Below are positions 20,254-29,118 of a stretch of DNA of 64,000 nt, piece by piece (within the stretch, counting starts at the first letter, position 1; every line of letters starts with the position of its first letter). The position numbers were made by a program, and so were the translations under genes. Location of the stretch: positions 1,750,235-1,814,234 of the forward strand of contig NZ_FQUD01000001.1 of NCBI RefSeq assembly GCF_900128945.1, written 5' to 3'. The stretch is from Chryseobacterium sp. OV279. GTDB lineage: Bacteria; Bacteroidota; Bacteroidia; Flavobacteriales; Weeksellaceae. Under the pieces are notes generated by a model. That model was not told where the DNA came from, did not search any database, and saw nothing but the letters and a program-made list of their open reading frames with translations.

Positions 20254-20278
20254 AAATTCACCATTCACTTGCGAAGCC
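20254..20278. repeat. Short repeat with CACTTGCGAAGC core, copy 1
   Basis: AAATTCACCATTCACTTGCG followed by AAGC recurs at 21010-21033 with one change (ACCC for ACCA). Function unknown; part of the same intergenic repeat family. Confidence 0.6.
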
Positions 20279-20320
20279 CAATTGACCATTCTAATTTTTT
20301 TTATAAATACATTGTAATAT

Positions 20321-20355
20321 TTGTCCAAATCACCGTCTCAAGTTGTCTATTGTAC
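20321..20355 (+). promoter_or_regulatory. Operator-like element, copy A (DinB gene)
   Basis: Two half-sites, TTGTCCAAATCA at 20321 and AGTTGTCTATT at 20341, give TTGTC direct repeats 22 bp apart. The same element stands at 22190-22224 in front of the SDR gene. Direct repeats about two helical turns apart are typical of AraC-family binding sites, and a GlxA/AraC-type regulator gene lies between the two copies. Confidence 0.65.
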
Positions 20356-20364
20356 CGCATATTG

Positions 20365-20389
20365 TTGTTACACAGAGACACTACCTTTG
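20365..20389 (+). promoter_or_regulatory. Promoter of the DinB-fold gene
   Basis: A -7 box TACCTTTG (20382-20389) with TTG at 20365-20367, also TTG at 20362 with 17-bp spacing. The box is 33 bp before the ATG. The SDR promoter has the same box in the same position relative to the operator-like element. Confidence 0.65.
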
Positions 20390-20422
20390 CATCGTTCATA
20401 AACGATATTAAACCAAAAAGAG

Positions 20423-20914
20423 ATGATGATACAATCCATTACAGGTCTTGCCAATATTTTAAAACTTAATGACAGGCTTTTTATAAATGCTTTAGAAAAC
20501 ATTACGAACGAACAGGCTAAAGAGCGTTTGAGTGAGCATAATAATCCTGTCAACTGGCTGGCCAATCATATTTTATGGGGCAGATATGAAATGTTAGACC
20601 TATTGGGAAAAGCTCGTGAGAAAAATCCTTATAAGGAATTGTTTGAAAATTTCAAACCGTATGATGAAGATACAGTGCTTAACCAGATAGAATACATCAA
20701 AGAGGAATGGAGTAAGGTTGCTCTTCTCATCAGTGATGCTCTTGAAACTGTTACCGAAGAACGACTTGCTGAAGAGGCTAAATCAGTTACTCCAATAGGT
20801 ATTCCTACCATATTTGGAAGTTTGTCATTTTTTGTATGGCATGAAAGTTACCATCTTGGTCAGGTCGCTCTTCTTAAAAAACATTATACTGCAGAGCCCA
20901 TGAAATTTTTCTAA
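20423..20914 (+). CDS. DinB-superfamily protein
   Basis: 163 residues forming the four-helix bundle of the DinB/YfiT metalloprotein superfamily. Three His ligands are at the expected places: H49 (LANHILWGRY), H140 and H144 (FVWHESYHLGQ). Members include mycothiol- and bacillithiol-dependent thiol transferases and many unknowns; the exact reaction is not readable. The start at 20423 is the second ATG of two (a preceding ATG codon at 20420 is out of frame). Its upstream region is nearly the same as that of the SDR gene at 22299, so the two are probably coregulated by the GlxA-type regulator between them. Confidence 0.85.
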   Translation: MMIQSITGLANILKLNDRLFINALENITNEQAKERLSEHNNPVNWLANHILWGRYEMLDLLGKAREKNPYKELFENFKPYDEDTVLNQIEYIKEEWSKVALLISDALETVTEERLAEEAKSVTPIGIPTIFGSLSFFVWHESYHLGQVALLKKHYTAEPMKFF

Positions 20915-20943
20915 AAAGCATATTGTAAATAATAGCATTCAAC

Positions 20944-20985
20944 CACAAAAGCCTTAGATTTTACTAAGGCTTTTGTGATTTTTCG
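20944..20985 (+). terminator. Intrinsic terminator after the DinB gene
   Basis: CACAAAAGCCTTAG (20944-20957) pairs with CTAAGGCTTTTGTG (20964-20977), loop ATTTTA, then ATTTTTC. Strong stem. Confidence 0.88.
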
Positions 20986-21009
20986 TCTGGAAAATATAAG
21001 ATCTTCCTC

Positions 21010-21150
21010 AAAATTCACCCTTCACTTGCGAAGCAAAATTCACCCTTCACATTTATTAATCTCAATCTCAGCTTAAAGTCTCATGTCTGAAATCTGATGT
21101 CTGAAATCTGACGTCTTGCATCTTGGCTCTTGGTTCTTGACTCTTAACAC
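21010..21150. repeat. Dispersed intergenic repeat, copy 2
   Basis: Contains the TTCACTTGCGAAGC core, then repeated TCTGAAATCTGATGTCTGA units, then TTGCATCTTGGCTCTTGGTT. The reverse complement of the last part matches the repeat at 26527-26590, so the elements occur in both orientations. Confidence 0.65.
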
Positions 21151-21159
21151 TAATCACTG

Positions 21160-22158
21160 TCACATCAAATCCTGAAAAAACCCGGATTCCTTATTAAATC
21201 TGGCTTTATAATCAGTCGGTGAAAGGCCGGTTAATTTTTTAAAAACATCCTTGAATGCTCTTTCGTCGCTATAACCTACATCGTCCATAATTTCAAAAAT
21301 ACTTTTCCGGCCTCTTTCCAGTGCGCTTTTCGCAGCTTCAATCTTTACCCGCTGCATATATTCAACAGGAGTATTGTGGGTGGCTTTAATAAAACGGCGG
21401 TCAAAGTTCCGTCGGCTGACGGCCAGTTGGGAAGCCAGTTTTTCAAAAGATATTTTTTCGCTGACATTCTGTTCGATATAGCTTTGTGCCTTGATAATAA
21501 CTTCATCATCATGATTTTTCTGTGGCTGAAAAACAGCAAAAGGCGACTGCAGACTTCTGCCCGGATCTATCTGGAAAACTTTTGAACAGTAAATAGCCGT
21601 TTCTCGGTCAAAATATTTCTCAACAAGCAGCAATACAAGATTTAAAAATGAAAAAGCTCCGCCATTGGTATACAGCCCGTGTCCGGCAAGAAGAAGCTTA
21701 TCCGTCTGAAGATCAATGTCCGGAAAAAGTGCTTTAAAATCATTTTCAGCCTGCCAGTGGGTGGAGCAGGTTTTGTTATTCAATAATCCTGTAGCAGCGA
21801 GAAGAAATGCTCCTGTGCAGATACTGGCTATTTCAGCGCCATCTTTATATTGTTTGTTAATCCAGTCAATCAGTTCCTGGTTATCATTGATCAGTTGAGC
21901 AAAACCTTTCGGATGGGAGATGGAAGGGATAATAACCAGATCATGTTTTCTGACAGTACTTACATCAACGGGATTAAGGGAATATAAGCTGTTATTCTCC
22001 TTCAGTTCTGTCAATACACCTGCCATCCGGATTTCTATACCGGAGCTTTTTCCTGCTTTTCGCCAATACTCATTAGCTTCGGTCAGTATTTCCAAAGTTC
22101 CTACTACGCTGCTCAGATTAACATTTCCCGCAGGAACAAGAATTGTTACTTGTTTCAT
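21160..22158 (-). CDS. GlxA-type transcriptional regulator (DJ-1/PfpI + AraC HTH)
   Basis: 332 residues from the ATG at 22158; an in-frame ATG at 22197 is less likely because it would lie within the operator-like element. The N-terminal domain (1-190) is DJ-1/PfpI-like with C114 in ASICTGAFLLAATGLL at the nucleophile-elbow position, as in GlxA/FtrA regulators. The C-terminal domain (~225-325) is an AraC/XylS double helix-turn-helix with FEIMDDVGYSDERAFKDVF and LTGLSPTDYKARF. It is divergent from the SDR gene at 22299, and its 5' end abuts a 22-bp-spaced direct repeat that also occurs before the DinB gene. It therefore probably controls both. The ligand is unknown. Confidence 0.9.
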   Translation of the reverse strand: MKQVTILVPAGNVNLSSVVGTLEILTEANEYWRKAGKSSGIEIRMAGVLTELKENNSLYSLNPVDVSTVRKHDLVIIPSISHPKGFAQLINDNQELIDWINKQYKDGAEIASICTGAFLLAATGLLNNKTCSTHWQAENDFKALFPDIDLQTDKLLLAGHGLYTNGGAFSFLNLVLLLVEKYFDRETAIYCSKVFQIDPGRSLQSPFAVFQPQKNHDDEVIIKAQSYIEQNVSEKISFEKLASQLAVSRRNFDRRFIKATHNTPVEYMQRVKIEAAKSALERGRKSIFEIMDDVGYSDERAFKDVFKKLTGLSPTDYKARFNKESGFFQDLM

Positions 22159-22189
22159 CCTTAATTTTTTACAAAGATATGATAATGTT

Positions 22190-22224
22190 TTGTCCAAATC
22201 AACACATTAAGTTGTCTATTTTAC
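22190..22224 (+). promoter_or_regulatory. Operator-like element, copy B (SDR gene and regulator)
   Basis: TTGTCCAAATCA at 22190 and AAGTTGTCTATT at 22210 repeat the element at 20321-20355, with the same 22-bp spacing of TTGTC and the same 61-bp offset to the -7 box. It lies in the gap between the divergent regulator and SDR genes, where it could also autoregulate. Confidence 0.65.
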
Positions 22225-22233
22225 GGTATAAAG

Positions 22234-22258
22234 TTGCCTGATATAGACAATACCTTTG
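22234..22258 (+). promoter_or_regulatory. Promoter of the SDR gene
   Basis: TTG at 22234-22236 and TACCTTTG at 22251-22258, about 40 bp before the ATG. GTTG and AGACA blocks are at the same places as in the DinB promoter. Confidence 0.65.
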
Positions 22259-22298
22259 TCATGTTCATAAGAACACTAAATCAAAAACAAACAGAATT

Positions 22299-23090
22299 AT
22301 GTTATTAACAAACAAAATTGCCATTATTTATGGAGCCGGCGGAGCTGTCGGAAGTACAGTAGCTGAAACATTTGCCCGTGAAGGAGCGAAAGTGTATTTA
22401 ACAGGTCGTAACAAATCAAAAGTGGAGGCTGTAGCCGCCAGAATTAATGCTGCCGGTGGTTATGCGGAAGTTGCAGAAGTTGACGCACTTAATGAATCTC
22501 AAATCACAGACCATTTAGATTATGTGCTGAATCAGTCAGGAAATATTGACATTTCATTTAACGCAGTGGGGCTCCGCAATACAAAATTACAGGGTGTTGC
22601 GTTGGTAGATCTTGATGTCGAAGATTTTATGGCTCCTCTTTTATCTCATGTACAGTCTAATTTTTTAACGGCGAGAGTAGCTGGAAGACATATGGGTGCC
22701 AATGGATCGGGAGTTATTATGACCGTTACATCAAGTCCTTCAAGGGTAGCAATCCCGCATATGGGTGGAGTAGCCGTTGCGATGGCTGCTGAAGAAGCCC
22801 TTATCAGAGATCTTTCCGCTGAATTGGGGTCTACAGGCGTAAGAGCAATAGGAATTCGTCCTGAAGGTATGGCAGACAGTGATACCATGGAAGAAGTATA
22901 TGGACTTCATGCTAAAGCCAATGGTCTTACCCGTGAACAGTTTCAAGGAATCATTGAAAGAAATACACATAGCAAACGTTTACCATTGCTTCAGGAAATG
23001 GCGGAAGTTGCAGCATTCATGGCCTCCGACCGTGCAAGCGGAATGACCGGGACTATTGTCAATATGAGTATGGGAACCATTGCTGATTAA
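22299..23090 (+). CDS. SDR-family protein lacking the YxxxK catalytic pair
   Basis: 263 residues with a short-chain dehydrogenase/reductase fold: nucleotide motif G12-A-G-G-A-V-G18, the NAV segment near 88-90 (NAG equivalent), and TSS near 144-146 for the catalytic Ser. At the place of the YxxxK motif the sequence reads GGVAVAMAAEEAL, so Tyr is replaced by V158 and Lys by M162. The acid-base pair of classical SDRs is therefore missing, and a classical oxidoreductase activity is doubtful; a binding or divergent enzyme role is possible. The gene is divergent from the GlxA-type regulator and shares its promoter layout with the DinB gene. Confidence 0.87.
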   Translation: MLLTNKIAIIYGAGGAVGSTVAETFAREGAKVYLTGRNKSKVEAVAARINAAGGYAEVAEVDALNESQITDHLDYVLNQSGNIDISFNAVGLRNTKLQGVALVDLDVEDFMAPLLSHVQSNFLTARVAGRHMGANGSGVIMTVTSSPSRVAIPHMGGVAVAMAAEEALIRDLSAELGSTGVRAIGIRPEGMADSDTMEEVYGLHAKANGLTREQFQGIIERNTHSKRLPLLQEMAEVAAFMASDRASGMTGTIVNMSMGTIAD

Positions 23091-23261
23091 ATTATTTCAG
23101 CAAATCCTGGTGTTGTACAGAACAGAGCAACCGGATTTTCTAAATAAGCAGATTTTCTATTTCGGAATCAAAAAATGGATGCATCTGTCTTTCATCCTGT
23201 ATGAATCGAAATCTTAATCTCAAAAATATACAATCATCAAATCAATTTAAAATACAATATT

Positions 23262-24005
23262 ATGAATCAGTATCAGATATTTTACGACTTGCATCATCAG
23301 GCTCAGTCTTTGTTACTGGCCAATGCCTGGAATGTTAAAAGTGCACAGATTATAGAAAAAGCAGGATTCAGCGCCATCGCTACCTCAAGTGGTGCCATCG
23401 CCGATTCGCTGGGATATAAAGATGGAGAGCAGATCCCTTTTGATGAGCTGCTGTATATCGTGAAAAGGATCAAGGCAAGCACGGGTATTCCGCTTACCGT
23501 GGATTTGGAACGTGGCTACACCAATGATCTTGATGTTCTTCATTCACACATTCAGCAGATGATAGATATAGGCGTTGCGGGTATTAATCTTGAGGATAAT
23601 CAAGGCGAGGATATATTCCTGGAAAAACTGAAATCCATCACGAATTATCTTCGTGAAACCAACCAAAACTTATTCATCAACGCAAGAACGGATGTGTTTG
23701 TTCAAAAAATAGATCATCCAACGGAAACTGTGATTAGTAGGGCAAAGCTTTATAAAGAGGCCGGAGCTGACGGCTTATTTGTGATCGGTTTAAAAGACAC
23801 AGACACAGTTCGGAAAATTGTATCCGCTGTGGAACTTCCTGTCAATGTAGTTGGGATTTCAGCACTTTCATCTGTTGATGAACTTACTGACTGTGGTGTA
23901 AAACGGATCAGCATGGCAGGTATCCTCTATGGCGCAGGATACGGGAAAATAGACGCGATTGTCCATTCTATAAAAAAAGAGAACTCATTATCTCAACTGT
24001 ACTAA
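23262..24005 (+). CDS. Isocitrate lyase/PEP mutase family protein
   Basis: 247 residues of the ICL/PEPM TIM-barrel superfamily, which makes or breaks C-C or C-P bonds next to a carboxylate. Recognisable parts are LLANAWNVKSAQIIEKAGFSA, ATSSGAIADSLGYKDGE, TVDLERGY (metal-binding Asp) and GINLEDNQG (acidic ligand). INARTDVF is typical too. The KKCGH catalytic signature of true isocitrate lyases is absent, so this belongs to the less specific branch, often annotated as phosphonomutase-like or oxaloacetate decarboxylase-like. It follows the SDR gene by 171 bp and might be cotranscribed. Exact substrate unknown. Confidence 0.88.
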   Translation: MNQYQIFYDLHHQAQSLLLANAWNVKSAQIIEKAGFSAIATSSGAIADSLGYKDGEQIPFDELLYIVKRIKASTGIPLTVDLERGYTNDLDVLHSHIQQMIDIGVAGINLEDNQGEDIFLEKLKSITNYLRETNQNLFINARTDVFVQKIDHPTETVISRAKLYKEAGADGLFVIGLKDTDTVRKIVSAVELPVNVVGISALSSVDELTDCGVKRISMAGILYGAGYGKIDAIVHSIKKENSLSQLY

Positions 24006-24140
24006 ATTCTTACAGTCAACTTCAGAATAAGGATAGCTTAGTTTTAATAGCTGCAACTTGATATCAACATTATTTTAATAGTGCGTGTCAGTCAGGTTGT
24101 GGCTATCTATTGTATTGATGCTGTTTGGCTTTAAAGAATA

Positions 24141-24482
24141 TTATTTCTCGACAACAAAAGCTTTCAGTTCAGCCATTTGCCCATCTTCAAATCTCCAGAT
24201 GTCGCAGTAATCATATGTGATCCATTGGTCATCTTCATTAAACAGGCTTATGGTACCTATTGCGGTTACATAATTATCTTCCTCAATCATCAGATCTACA
24301 TTAAACTTCGGTGGTTTTTTGTAGGTATGAGCCATATATTGGCGTATTTCGTCTTTTCCTGAAAGTACCTGATCTCCCACGAATGTCCATTTAATATGTT
24401 CCGCACAATATGCAAGGAAGGTTTCATGATCACCCTCCGAGATTGCTGAATTGGCCTTTTTCAAAACTGTTTTATGATCCAT
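24141..24482 (-). CDS. SnoaL/NTF2-like fold protein
   Basis: 113 residues with the pattern of the SnoaL-like/NTF2 superfamily: N-terminal helix (VLKKANSAISEGDHETFLAYC), the WTFVGDQVLSGKDEIRQYM loop-helix, then alternating strands ending ITYDYCDIWRFEDGQMAELKAFVVE. Such proteins are small cone-shaped barrels that act as ligand binders or simple isomerases; no catalytic residue can be named. It stands alone between convergent or divergent neighbours. Confidence 0.8.
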   Translation of the reverse strand: MDHKTVLKKANSAISEGDHETFLAYCAEHIKWTFVGDQVLSGKDEIRQYMAHTYKKPPKFNVDLMIEEDNYVTAIGTISLFNEDDQWITYDYCDIWRFEDGQMAELKAFVVEK

Positions 24483-24659
24483 AAGATGTATATTAATAGT
24501 TTACGGGCCGGAAGAGGGAAGACTTGTTATTTCTTACAGCGACAAGTAATTACGACATTCTTCAAAAGAATAAGAACAAAATTATGGTTGCTCTTAGGAC
24601 TTCATTACAATTCTTTTTTCCACCTTCTGGCTATCAGATCACGTATCAGCGAAGAACTT

Positions 24660-25019
24660 CTAGCTCAGCTGATAATTGGCAAGCACCAGACTCAGAATGA
24701 AATGAACATAATCCTGATCAGCTTCTTTTCGGTTGATCAGCTTATTTTTATAATCATAAGAATTCAGAACTCTTACCAGTCTCTGGTACGTTTCGAAATG
24801 ATCACCTTTAATTTTTACCCTTCCATTGCCATCTCTTGTTTTAATGATTTCATTATCCAGAGTTCTGATTTTAAATAAGACGTAAGATAATTTAGGATGG
24901 AAATTCATCTTTCCCACATATCTTTCAATTATATTAACCTTGAACGGATCAAATACGATTGTGTTAAATACAATATTGGAACCGGGTTCCTGTGTATTGA
25001 GCTCAAGTGTATAGTTCAT
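24660..25019 (-). CDS. Conserved small hypothetical protein
   Basis: 119 residues, not assigned to a family I know. It is soluble, beta-rich in the first 80 residues and helical at the end (NRKEADQDYVHFILSLVLANYQLS). No signal peptide. A textbook Bacteroidota promoter (TTTG, 19 bp, TAAATTTG) lies 17-47 bp before its start, which supports a real, independently expressed gene. Confidence 0.7.
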   Translation of the reverse strand: MNYTLELNTQEPGSNIVFNTIVFDPFKVNIIERYVGKMNFHPKLSYVLFKIRTLDNEIIKTRDGNGRVKIKGDHFETYQRLVRVLNSYDYKNKLINRKEADQDYVHFILSLVLANYQLS

Positions 25020-25035
25020 GAATTTTATTTTTATA

Positions 25036-25066
25036 CAAATTTACCCATAAGCTAAAATAAATCAAA
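25036..25066 (-). promoter_or_regulatory. Consensus Bacteroidota promoter
   Basis: On the minus strand TTTG (25066-25063) and TAAATTTG (25043-25036) are separated by exactly 19 bp. It faces the 119-aa gene at 24660-25019. Confidence 0.8.
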
Positions 25067-25464
25067 GGAAAATAAAGATTAAAGCACAAAAGAAATTATT
25101 TTATTCAGATTTATGGATATGTTTTTTGAAAATCAATATCGTTTTTTGAGTGCCTGATTGATAATTTATAGACGGAATGTCCTGATCACCAGCCAGAAAT
25201 GATCAGTTCTCCTTTGTTGTCAATAAAAAATCAACTTGTGTAAAATTTGTGATGATTGTATGTTAATAATTGGAGTTCAGGTTCAAAAAATTAAAATTTA
25301 AGGGTTGAAGTTGGAAGGTTGGACTATAATTTCCCGTTGAGTTTATTAAAATTCGACGAAGAAGCGGCTTTTTCCCCTTAATTAATTTTAAAATAGATGA
25401 TTTGGAATATTTTTAAATTAATTATATTAGATCCGTAACAAAATTAATAACTATCAGATATAAC
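25067..25464. other. Intergenic region, no gene seen
   Basis: About 400 bp of AT-rich sequence upstream of the S41 peptidase. No reading frame with protein-like composition, no strong hairpin and no complete plus-strand promoter were found. Confidence 0.4.
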
Positions 25465-26493
25465 ATGAAAAAAATATTAGCATTGCTTTGTATTTGCAGT
25501 TTATCATTCCATTTGAATGCGCAGAAAATAATGACCTCCCAAGATAGTACAAAAGTATTCTATGATAAATTACTGGTGATGTTAAAATCGGATTATCTTC
25601 TTAGAAAGGATGTAGACTGGAAGGCTGTTGGAGCTGAAACCAATCAGAATTTAACGAAGTACAGTGATTTTAAAAGTTCATTAAAGGAAACAGAGGTATT
25701 ATTTGGTAAAATAGGCGCAACACACTGCAAGGTTTTTTACCAGAATAAGCCCTATGGAACAACGGTAAAAGCATCAATAGATAATTTAAGCACCCAATGG
25801 AAAGAAAAATTCGCAACCAAACCTGGTTTTGAAGTGAAAGCCCTGAATGGAAACATTGGATATATTTTAATGCCGAATATTTCATTCCTTGATTTCAGTC
25901 CTGCAAACGTTCATAAAATAGCTCAGCCTATGTACGATCAGATTGCCGATTTTAAAGCTAAACATAAAACAGAAGGCTGGATTCTCGATCTGCGCTTTAA
26001 TACAGGTGGAAATTCTTCAGCAATGCTGCTCGCTTTATATGATCTGCTGGGTGATAATGATATCTGGGGTACCGTTGACCGCAATAAAAAGCAAAATTCT
26101 AAAGTAAAACTGGAAAAAGGAAACTACTTAAGCAATTCTAAAAAATCATCTTATATCAATCCTAAAGGAGAATTGCTCGATAAAGCGAAAGTAGCCGTTA
26201 TTACAGGTCCATTAACCGCCAGTTCCGGAGAAGTGACAGCATTAGCATTTAAAGGCAGGCCCAATACCGTTTTGATAGGAGAACCTACTTTTGGAATGAC
26301 CACATCCAATGTTGATATCAAGCTGCCTTTTGATACTGTATTGATTTTAAGTGTAGCGTATGACAGCGACAGGAATGGCAATTATTATGAAAAGATCCTT
26401 CCAGACATCGCAGTTTCAAAACAGGACAATTTCAATGATCTTTTAGCAGACAAAAACATTCAGGAAGCAATTGGTTTTATAGCGAAAAAATAG
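25465..26493 (+). CDS. S41-family peptidase, exported
   Basis: 342 residues with a clear signal peptide (MKKILALLCICSLSFHLNAQ), so periplasmic or outer-surface. The C-terminal ~230 residues form an S41 (tail-specific protease) domain: GNIGYILMPNISF, WILDLRFNTGGNSSAML, then TASSGEVTALAFKGRPNT with the nucleophile Ser at S254, and IGEPTFG. In CtpA-type enzymes a catalytic Lys occurs in GEKTFG; here Pro takes that place, as in the tricorn/IRBP-like branch. No PDZ domain is evident. It is a single gene followed by an intergenic repeat. Confidence 0.88.
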   Translation: MKKILALLCICSLSFHLNAQKIMTSQDSTKVFYDKLLVMLKSDYLLRKDVDWKAVGAETNQNLTKYSDFKSSLKETEVLFGKIGATHCKVFYQNKPYGTTVKASIDNLSTQWKEKFATKPGFEVKALNGNIGYILMPNISFLDFSPANVHKIAQPMYDQIADFKAKHKTEGWILDLRFNTGGNSSAMLLALYDLLGDNDIWGTVDRNKKQNSKVKLEKGNYLSNSKKSSYINPKGELLDKAKVAVITGPLTASSGEVTALAFKGRPNTVLIGEPTFGMTTSNVDIKLPFDTVLILSVAYDSDRNGNYYEKILPDIAVSKQDNFNDLLADKNIQEAIGFIAKK

Positions 26494-26526
26494 AAAGGAT
26501 GGGTTTGAGAGTCAATGGTGAAAAGA

Positions 26527-26632
26527 ATTAAGAATCAAGAGCTAAGAGGCAAGACGTCAGATTTTAGACATCAGACGTCAGACATCCCGAAACCCTCAAA
26601 TTCTCAAACCCTCCGACTCTCAAACTCTAAAC
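26527..26632. repeat. Dispersed intergenic repeat, copy 3
   Basis: AAGAATCAAGAGCTAAGAGG, then GACGTCAGATTTTAGACATC, then CTCAAACCCTCCGACTCTCA. It matches copy 1 and copy 2 in inverted order and lies between convergent genes. Confidence 0.65.
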
Positions 26633-29118
26633 TAGATCAGATACTTCTTCAGTCCCTCCATAATTCCCTGCCACAGTGTGTTAAAGAAACTTTTATTGGG
26701 ATCACGTTTTACATCCACTTCTACATGATTGGGTTCACCTTTTGAGTCGTTTTTAACAAAAATATTGGCAACAGCGCTGAGAAGTTTTCTCTCTTTACCC
26801 GTATTTTTATTTAAAAAGTTGACCTGCATGTCGGTATATTTAAAGTAAAAATTACCACCAATTTGCTTGCTGCTTCCTTTATAATCAAACTTCAGATAAT
26901 GAATCTGCCCGTCGAGGCTTACATTAAGGTAAGGTCTTACAAACAGGTTGGCATTTTGTACAGAAAGATTGTTTATGGTTCCATTGATGGCATAATCATC
27001 ATTGGTATTAGCCACATCAAACTGCCAGTGTACATCCGTAGGAGCATCTCCAAAAAAGTCAAAATTTGAATCTACTTTCACCATTGTCGGTTTTCCTTTC
27101 ATTTTGGCACTGTTTACATCTCTGATTTTCGCATTAAAATGGGCAAAAGTAAGCTTACCCGGAATTTTCGCCTTTTCTGCCACTTCCTCATAGGTAAGAT
27201 GCGAATTTTTGATGTCTATATTTCTGATATAAAGCGGGAATTTCACATCACGAAGCTTTTTGCTGAACATATATCGTATTCCAATGTCATCAGGCGGTGC
27301 CAGATCATGATAGATATTACAGTCGATGCCGTCAAAAATGATTTGATCCAGATCTATGCTTGTTTTGGCTCCCAATGTTGAGTTTTTATCCTTAATCGTC
27401 ACCGATTTTGCCTTTATCGTATACAAATCCTCTTCAACTGCAATTAAACGGTTAAACTGTGCTCTGGAATATTTAGGGAGGAAAGCAAAATTGTTAAGAG
27501 CTGTTTCTTTTCCTGTATTTTTGATCTCATCAACTTTCAGACGATAGTATTTCCCGGCATCCACATCAATTTTCTTTGCCGTAATAAGCTGACTTTTACT
27601 ATGAAATGGAATAGATTCTTTAAGGATATCTTTATTAGTTGTAACTGAATTAAGTTGCACATTGAAATTCTCAACCTTCATTTTATCTTGACCCTCCTTT
27701 TTTTGGACAAAAGTACCGTCTATAATATGAAGCGCTCCAAGATTGGCCAGCAGATCCGGCGCGGCAGTATTGCTTTTTTTAGTAACCTTAGACTTATGCG
27801 TGGCAGCAATGATTTCTACATGGGGACGGTATACATTAATTTTTCCTAATTGAAGTTGCAACTGCTGTCCTGCAAATTTTGAAGTATTATTCAGTATTTC
27901 AACTTTCTCGGTTTTAATATTGAAAACATCTTTTGTAGAGCTCTTTCCAAGGGCCGTAAATGCAATATCATTGATTAAAATATTGGAATCATTTGACGTG
28001 ATTTTTTTAATGTTCACTGCCTGCAGAGGATCCGTTTTGAAATAGATGTTTTCAAACTCAATATTGTGTGTGGAAAATGCAAAAGGAATCTTTTCTTTCA
28101 CCGTTTTTTTATCGAAAACAATATCCTTCAGATTCAGATGGAAATTATCTACGGAAGCCACTTTTGTTTTATCTCTTTGCTGAATGAGTACAGAACCCTG
28201 CCCAAAATCAAGGTTTTTGATACCGATTTTCAGGTTGACTTCTTTAGGATTTTCTTTAACCTCTTTTTTGTTGGTTGAAGTAACCGTCAGTTGTGGTTTT
28301 ACGAATTTTGCATTTTCAATGATGAGAGAATCTTTACTCACCGTGAAATTATCCGCAGCAAGTTGATTGATCTTCAGGTCAAAGACATTTTTTGCGTTGT
28401 AAAGTGCAGGACTTTCAATAGGTTTCAGGTGAAATTCAGAAATATTGAGCTGCTTATTTTTGGCATCAATTTTTGTAGCATAAATCTGATAAAAATCGTT
28501 TACAGTGATAAGGATATCATGAGCATCTATCTTAAAATCTTTAAACTCAACGGGTATTTTTGAGACATTTTCGCTCAGTTTAATTTCTGTAAGATTAATA
28601 TTAACATTTTTTCCGGTAACGAGATCTTTTTTGTTTTTATCCTTCACAGAAATATGTCCATTGGTCACCAAAATATTTTCAATCCCGAAATTGATTTTCT
28701 TCTTTGGAGCATCTTTTTTCTCCTTTGATTTTCCCAGGATCACTTTCACATCAGGATCAATAAGCTGTAGCTCTTTGATATGATAAGATTTGTTAAAGAT
28801 CGCCTTCCAGATCCCAAAATTCTGTACACGCAGGCTTTTTATATTCCCGTTGATCTGAGTAACAGTCGGGTCTTTGGTCTGTTTGGTCGTAATGTTTATC
28901 GAATTCGCTGAAATATCACCCTTAAAAAGATTAAGGCTGAAATCTGCAAGACGAATTTGGTAAGGTGTTTTTTCATTCACCAGTTCCGGTAATTTATTTT
29001 TGAGATAGATATTCAGTGCGAACGGGAAAATAAGTGCTAAAACAAGCAAGGCCCCCATTACAATCAGCACAATCTTCTTCCTTTTTCCGGTTTTTTTCGA
29101 AATTAATTTTTTTTCCAT
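26632..29118 (-). CDS. AsmA-like/DUF748-type envelope protein
   Basis: 828 residues. A basic start (MEKKLISKKTGKRKK) precedes a single membrane helix at about 16-38, and the rest is predicted periplasmic: a long series of beta strands with the AsmA-family N-terminal pattern (NKLPELVNEKTPYQIRLADFSLNLFKGDISANSI) and a C-terminal DVDVKRDPNKSFFNTLWQGIMEGLK. AsmA/YhdP/TamB-like proteins are repetitive beta proteins that bridge inner and outer membranes and have been linked to lipid transport and outer membrane homeostasis. It is a single gene. The family call is good; the transported substrate is unknown. Confidence 0.82.
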   Translation of the reverse strand: MEKKLISKKTGKRKKIVLIVMGALLVLALIFPFALNIYLKNKLPELVNEKTPYQIRLADFSLNLFKGDISANSINITTKQTKDPTVTQINGNIKSLRVQNFGIWKAIFNKSYHIKELQLIDPDVKVILGKSKEKKDAPKKKINFGIENILVTNGHISVKDKNKKDLVTGKNVNINLTEIKLSENVSKIPVEFKDFKIDAHDILITVNDFYQIYATKIDAKNKQLNISEFHLKPIESPALYNAKNVFDLKINQLAADNFTVSKDSLIIENAKFVKPQLTVTSTNKKEVKENPKEVNLKIGIKNLDFGQGSVLIQQRDKTKVASVDNFHLNLKDIVFDKKTVKEKIPFAFSTHNIEFENIYFKTDPLQAVNIKKITSNDSNILINDIAFTALGKSSTKDVFNIKTEKVEILNNTSKFAGQQLQLQLGKINVYRPHVEIIAATHKSKVTKKSNTAAPDLLANLGALHIIDGTFVQKKEGQDKMKVENFNVQLNSVTTNKDILKESIPFHSKSQLITAKKIDVDAGKYYRLKVDEIKNTGKETALNNFAFLPKYSRAQFNRLIAVEEDLYTIKAKSVTIKDKNSTLGAKTSIDLDQIIFDGIDCNIYHDLAPPDDIGIRYMFSKKLRDVKFPLYIRNIDIKNSHLTYEEVAEKAKIPGKLTFAHFNAKIRDVNSAKMKGKPTMVKVDSNFDFFGDAPTDVHWQFDVANTNDDYAINGTINNLSVQNANLFVRPYLNVSLDGQIHYLKFDYKGSSKQIGGNFYFKYTDMQVNFLNKNTGKERKLLSAVANIFVKNDSKGEPNHVEVDVKRDPNKSFFNTLWQGIMEGLKKYLI

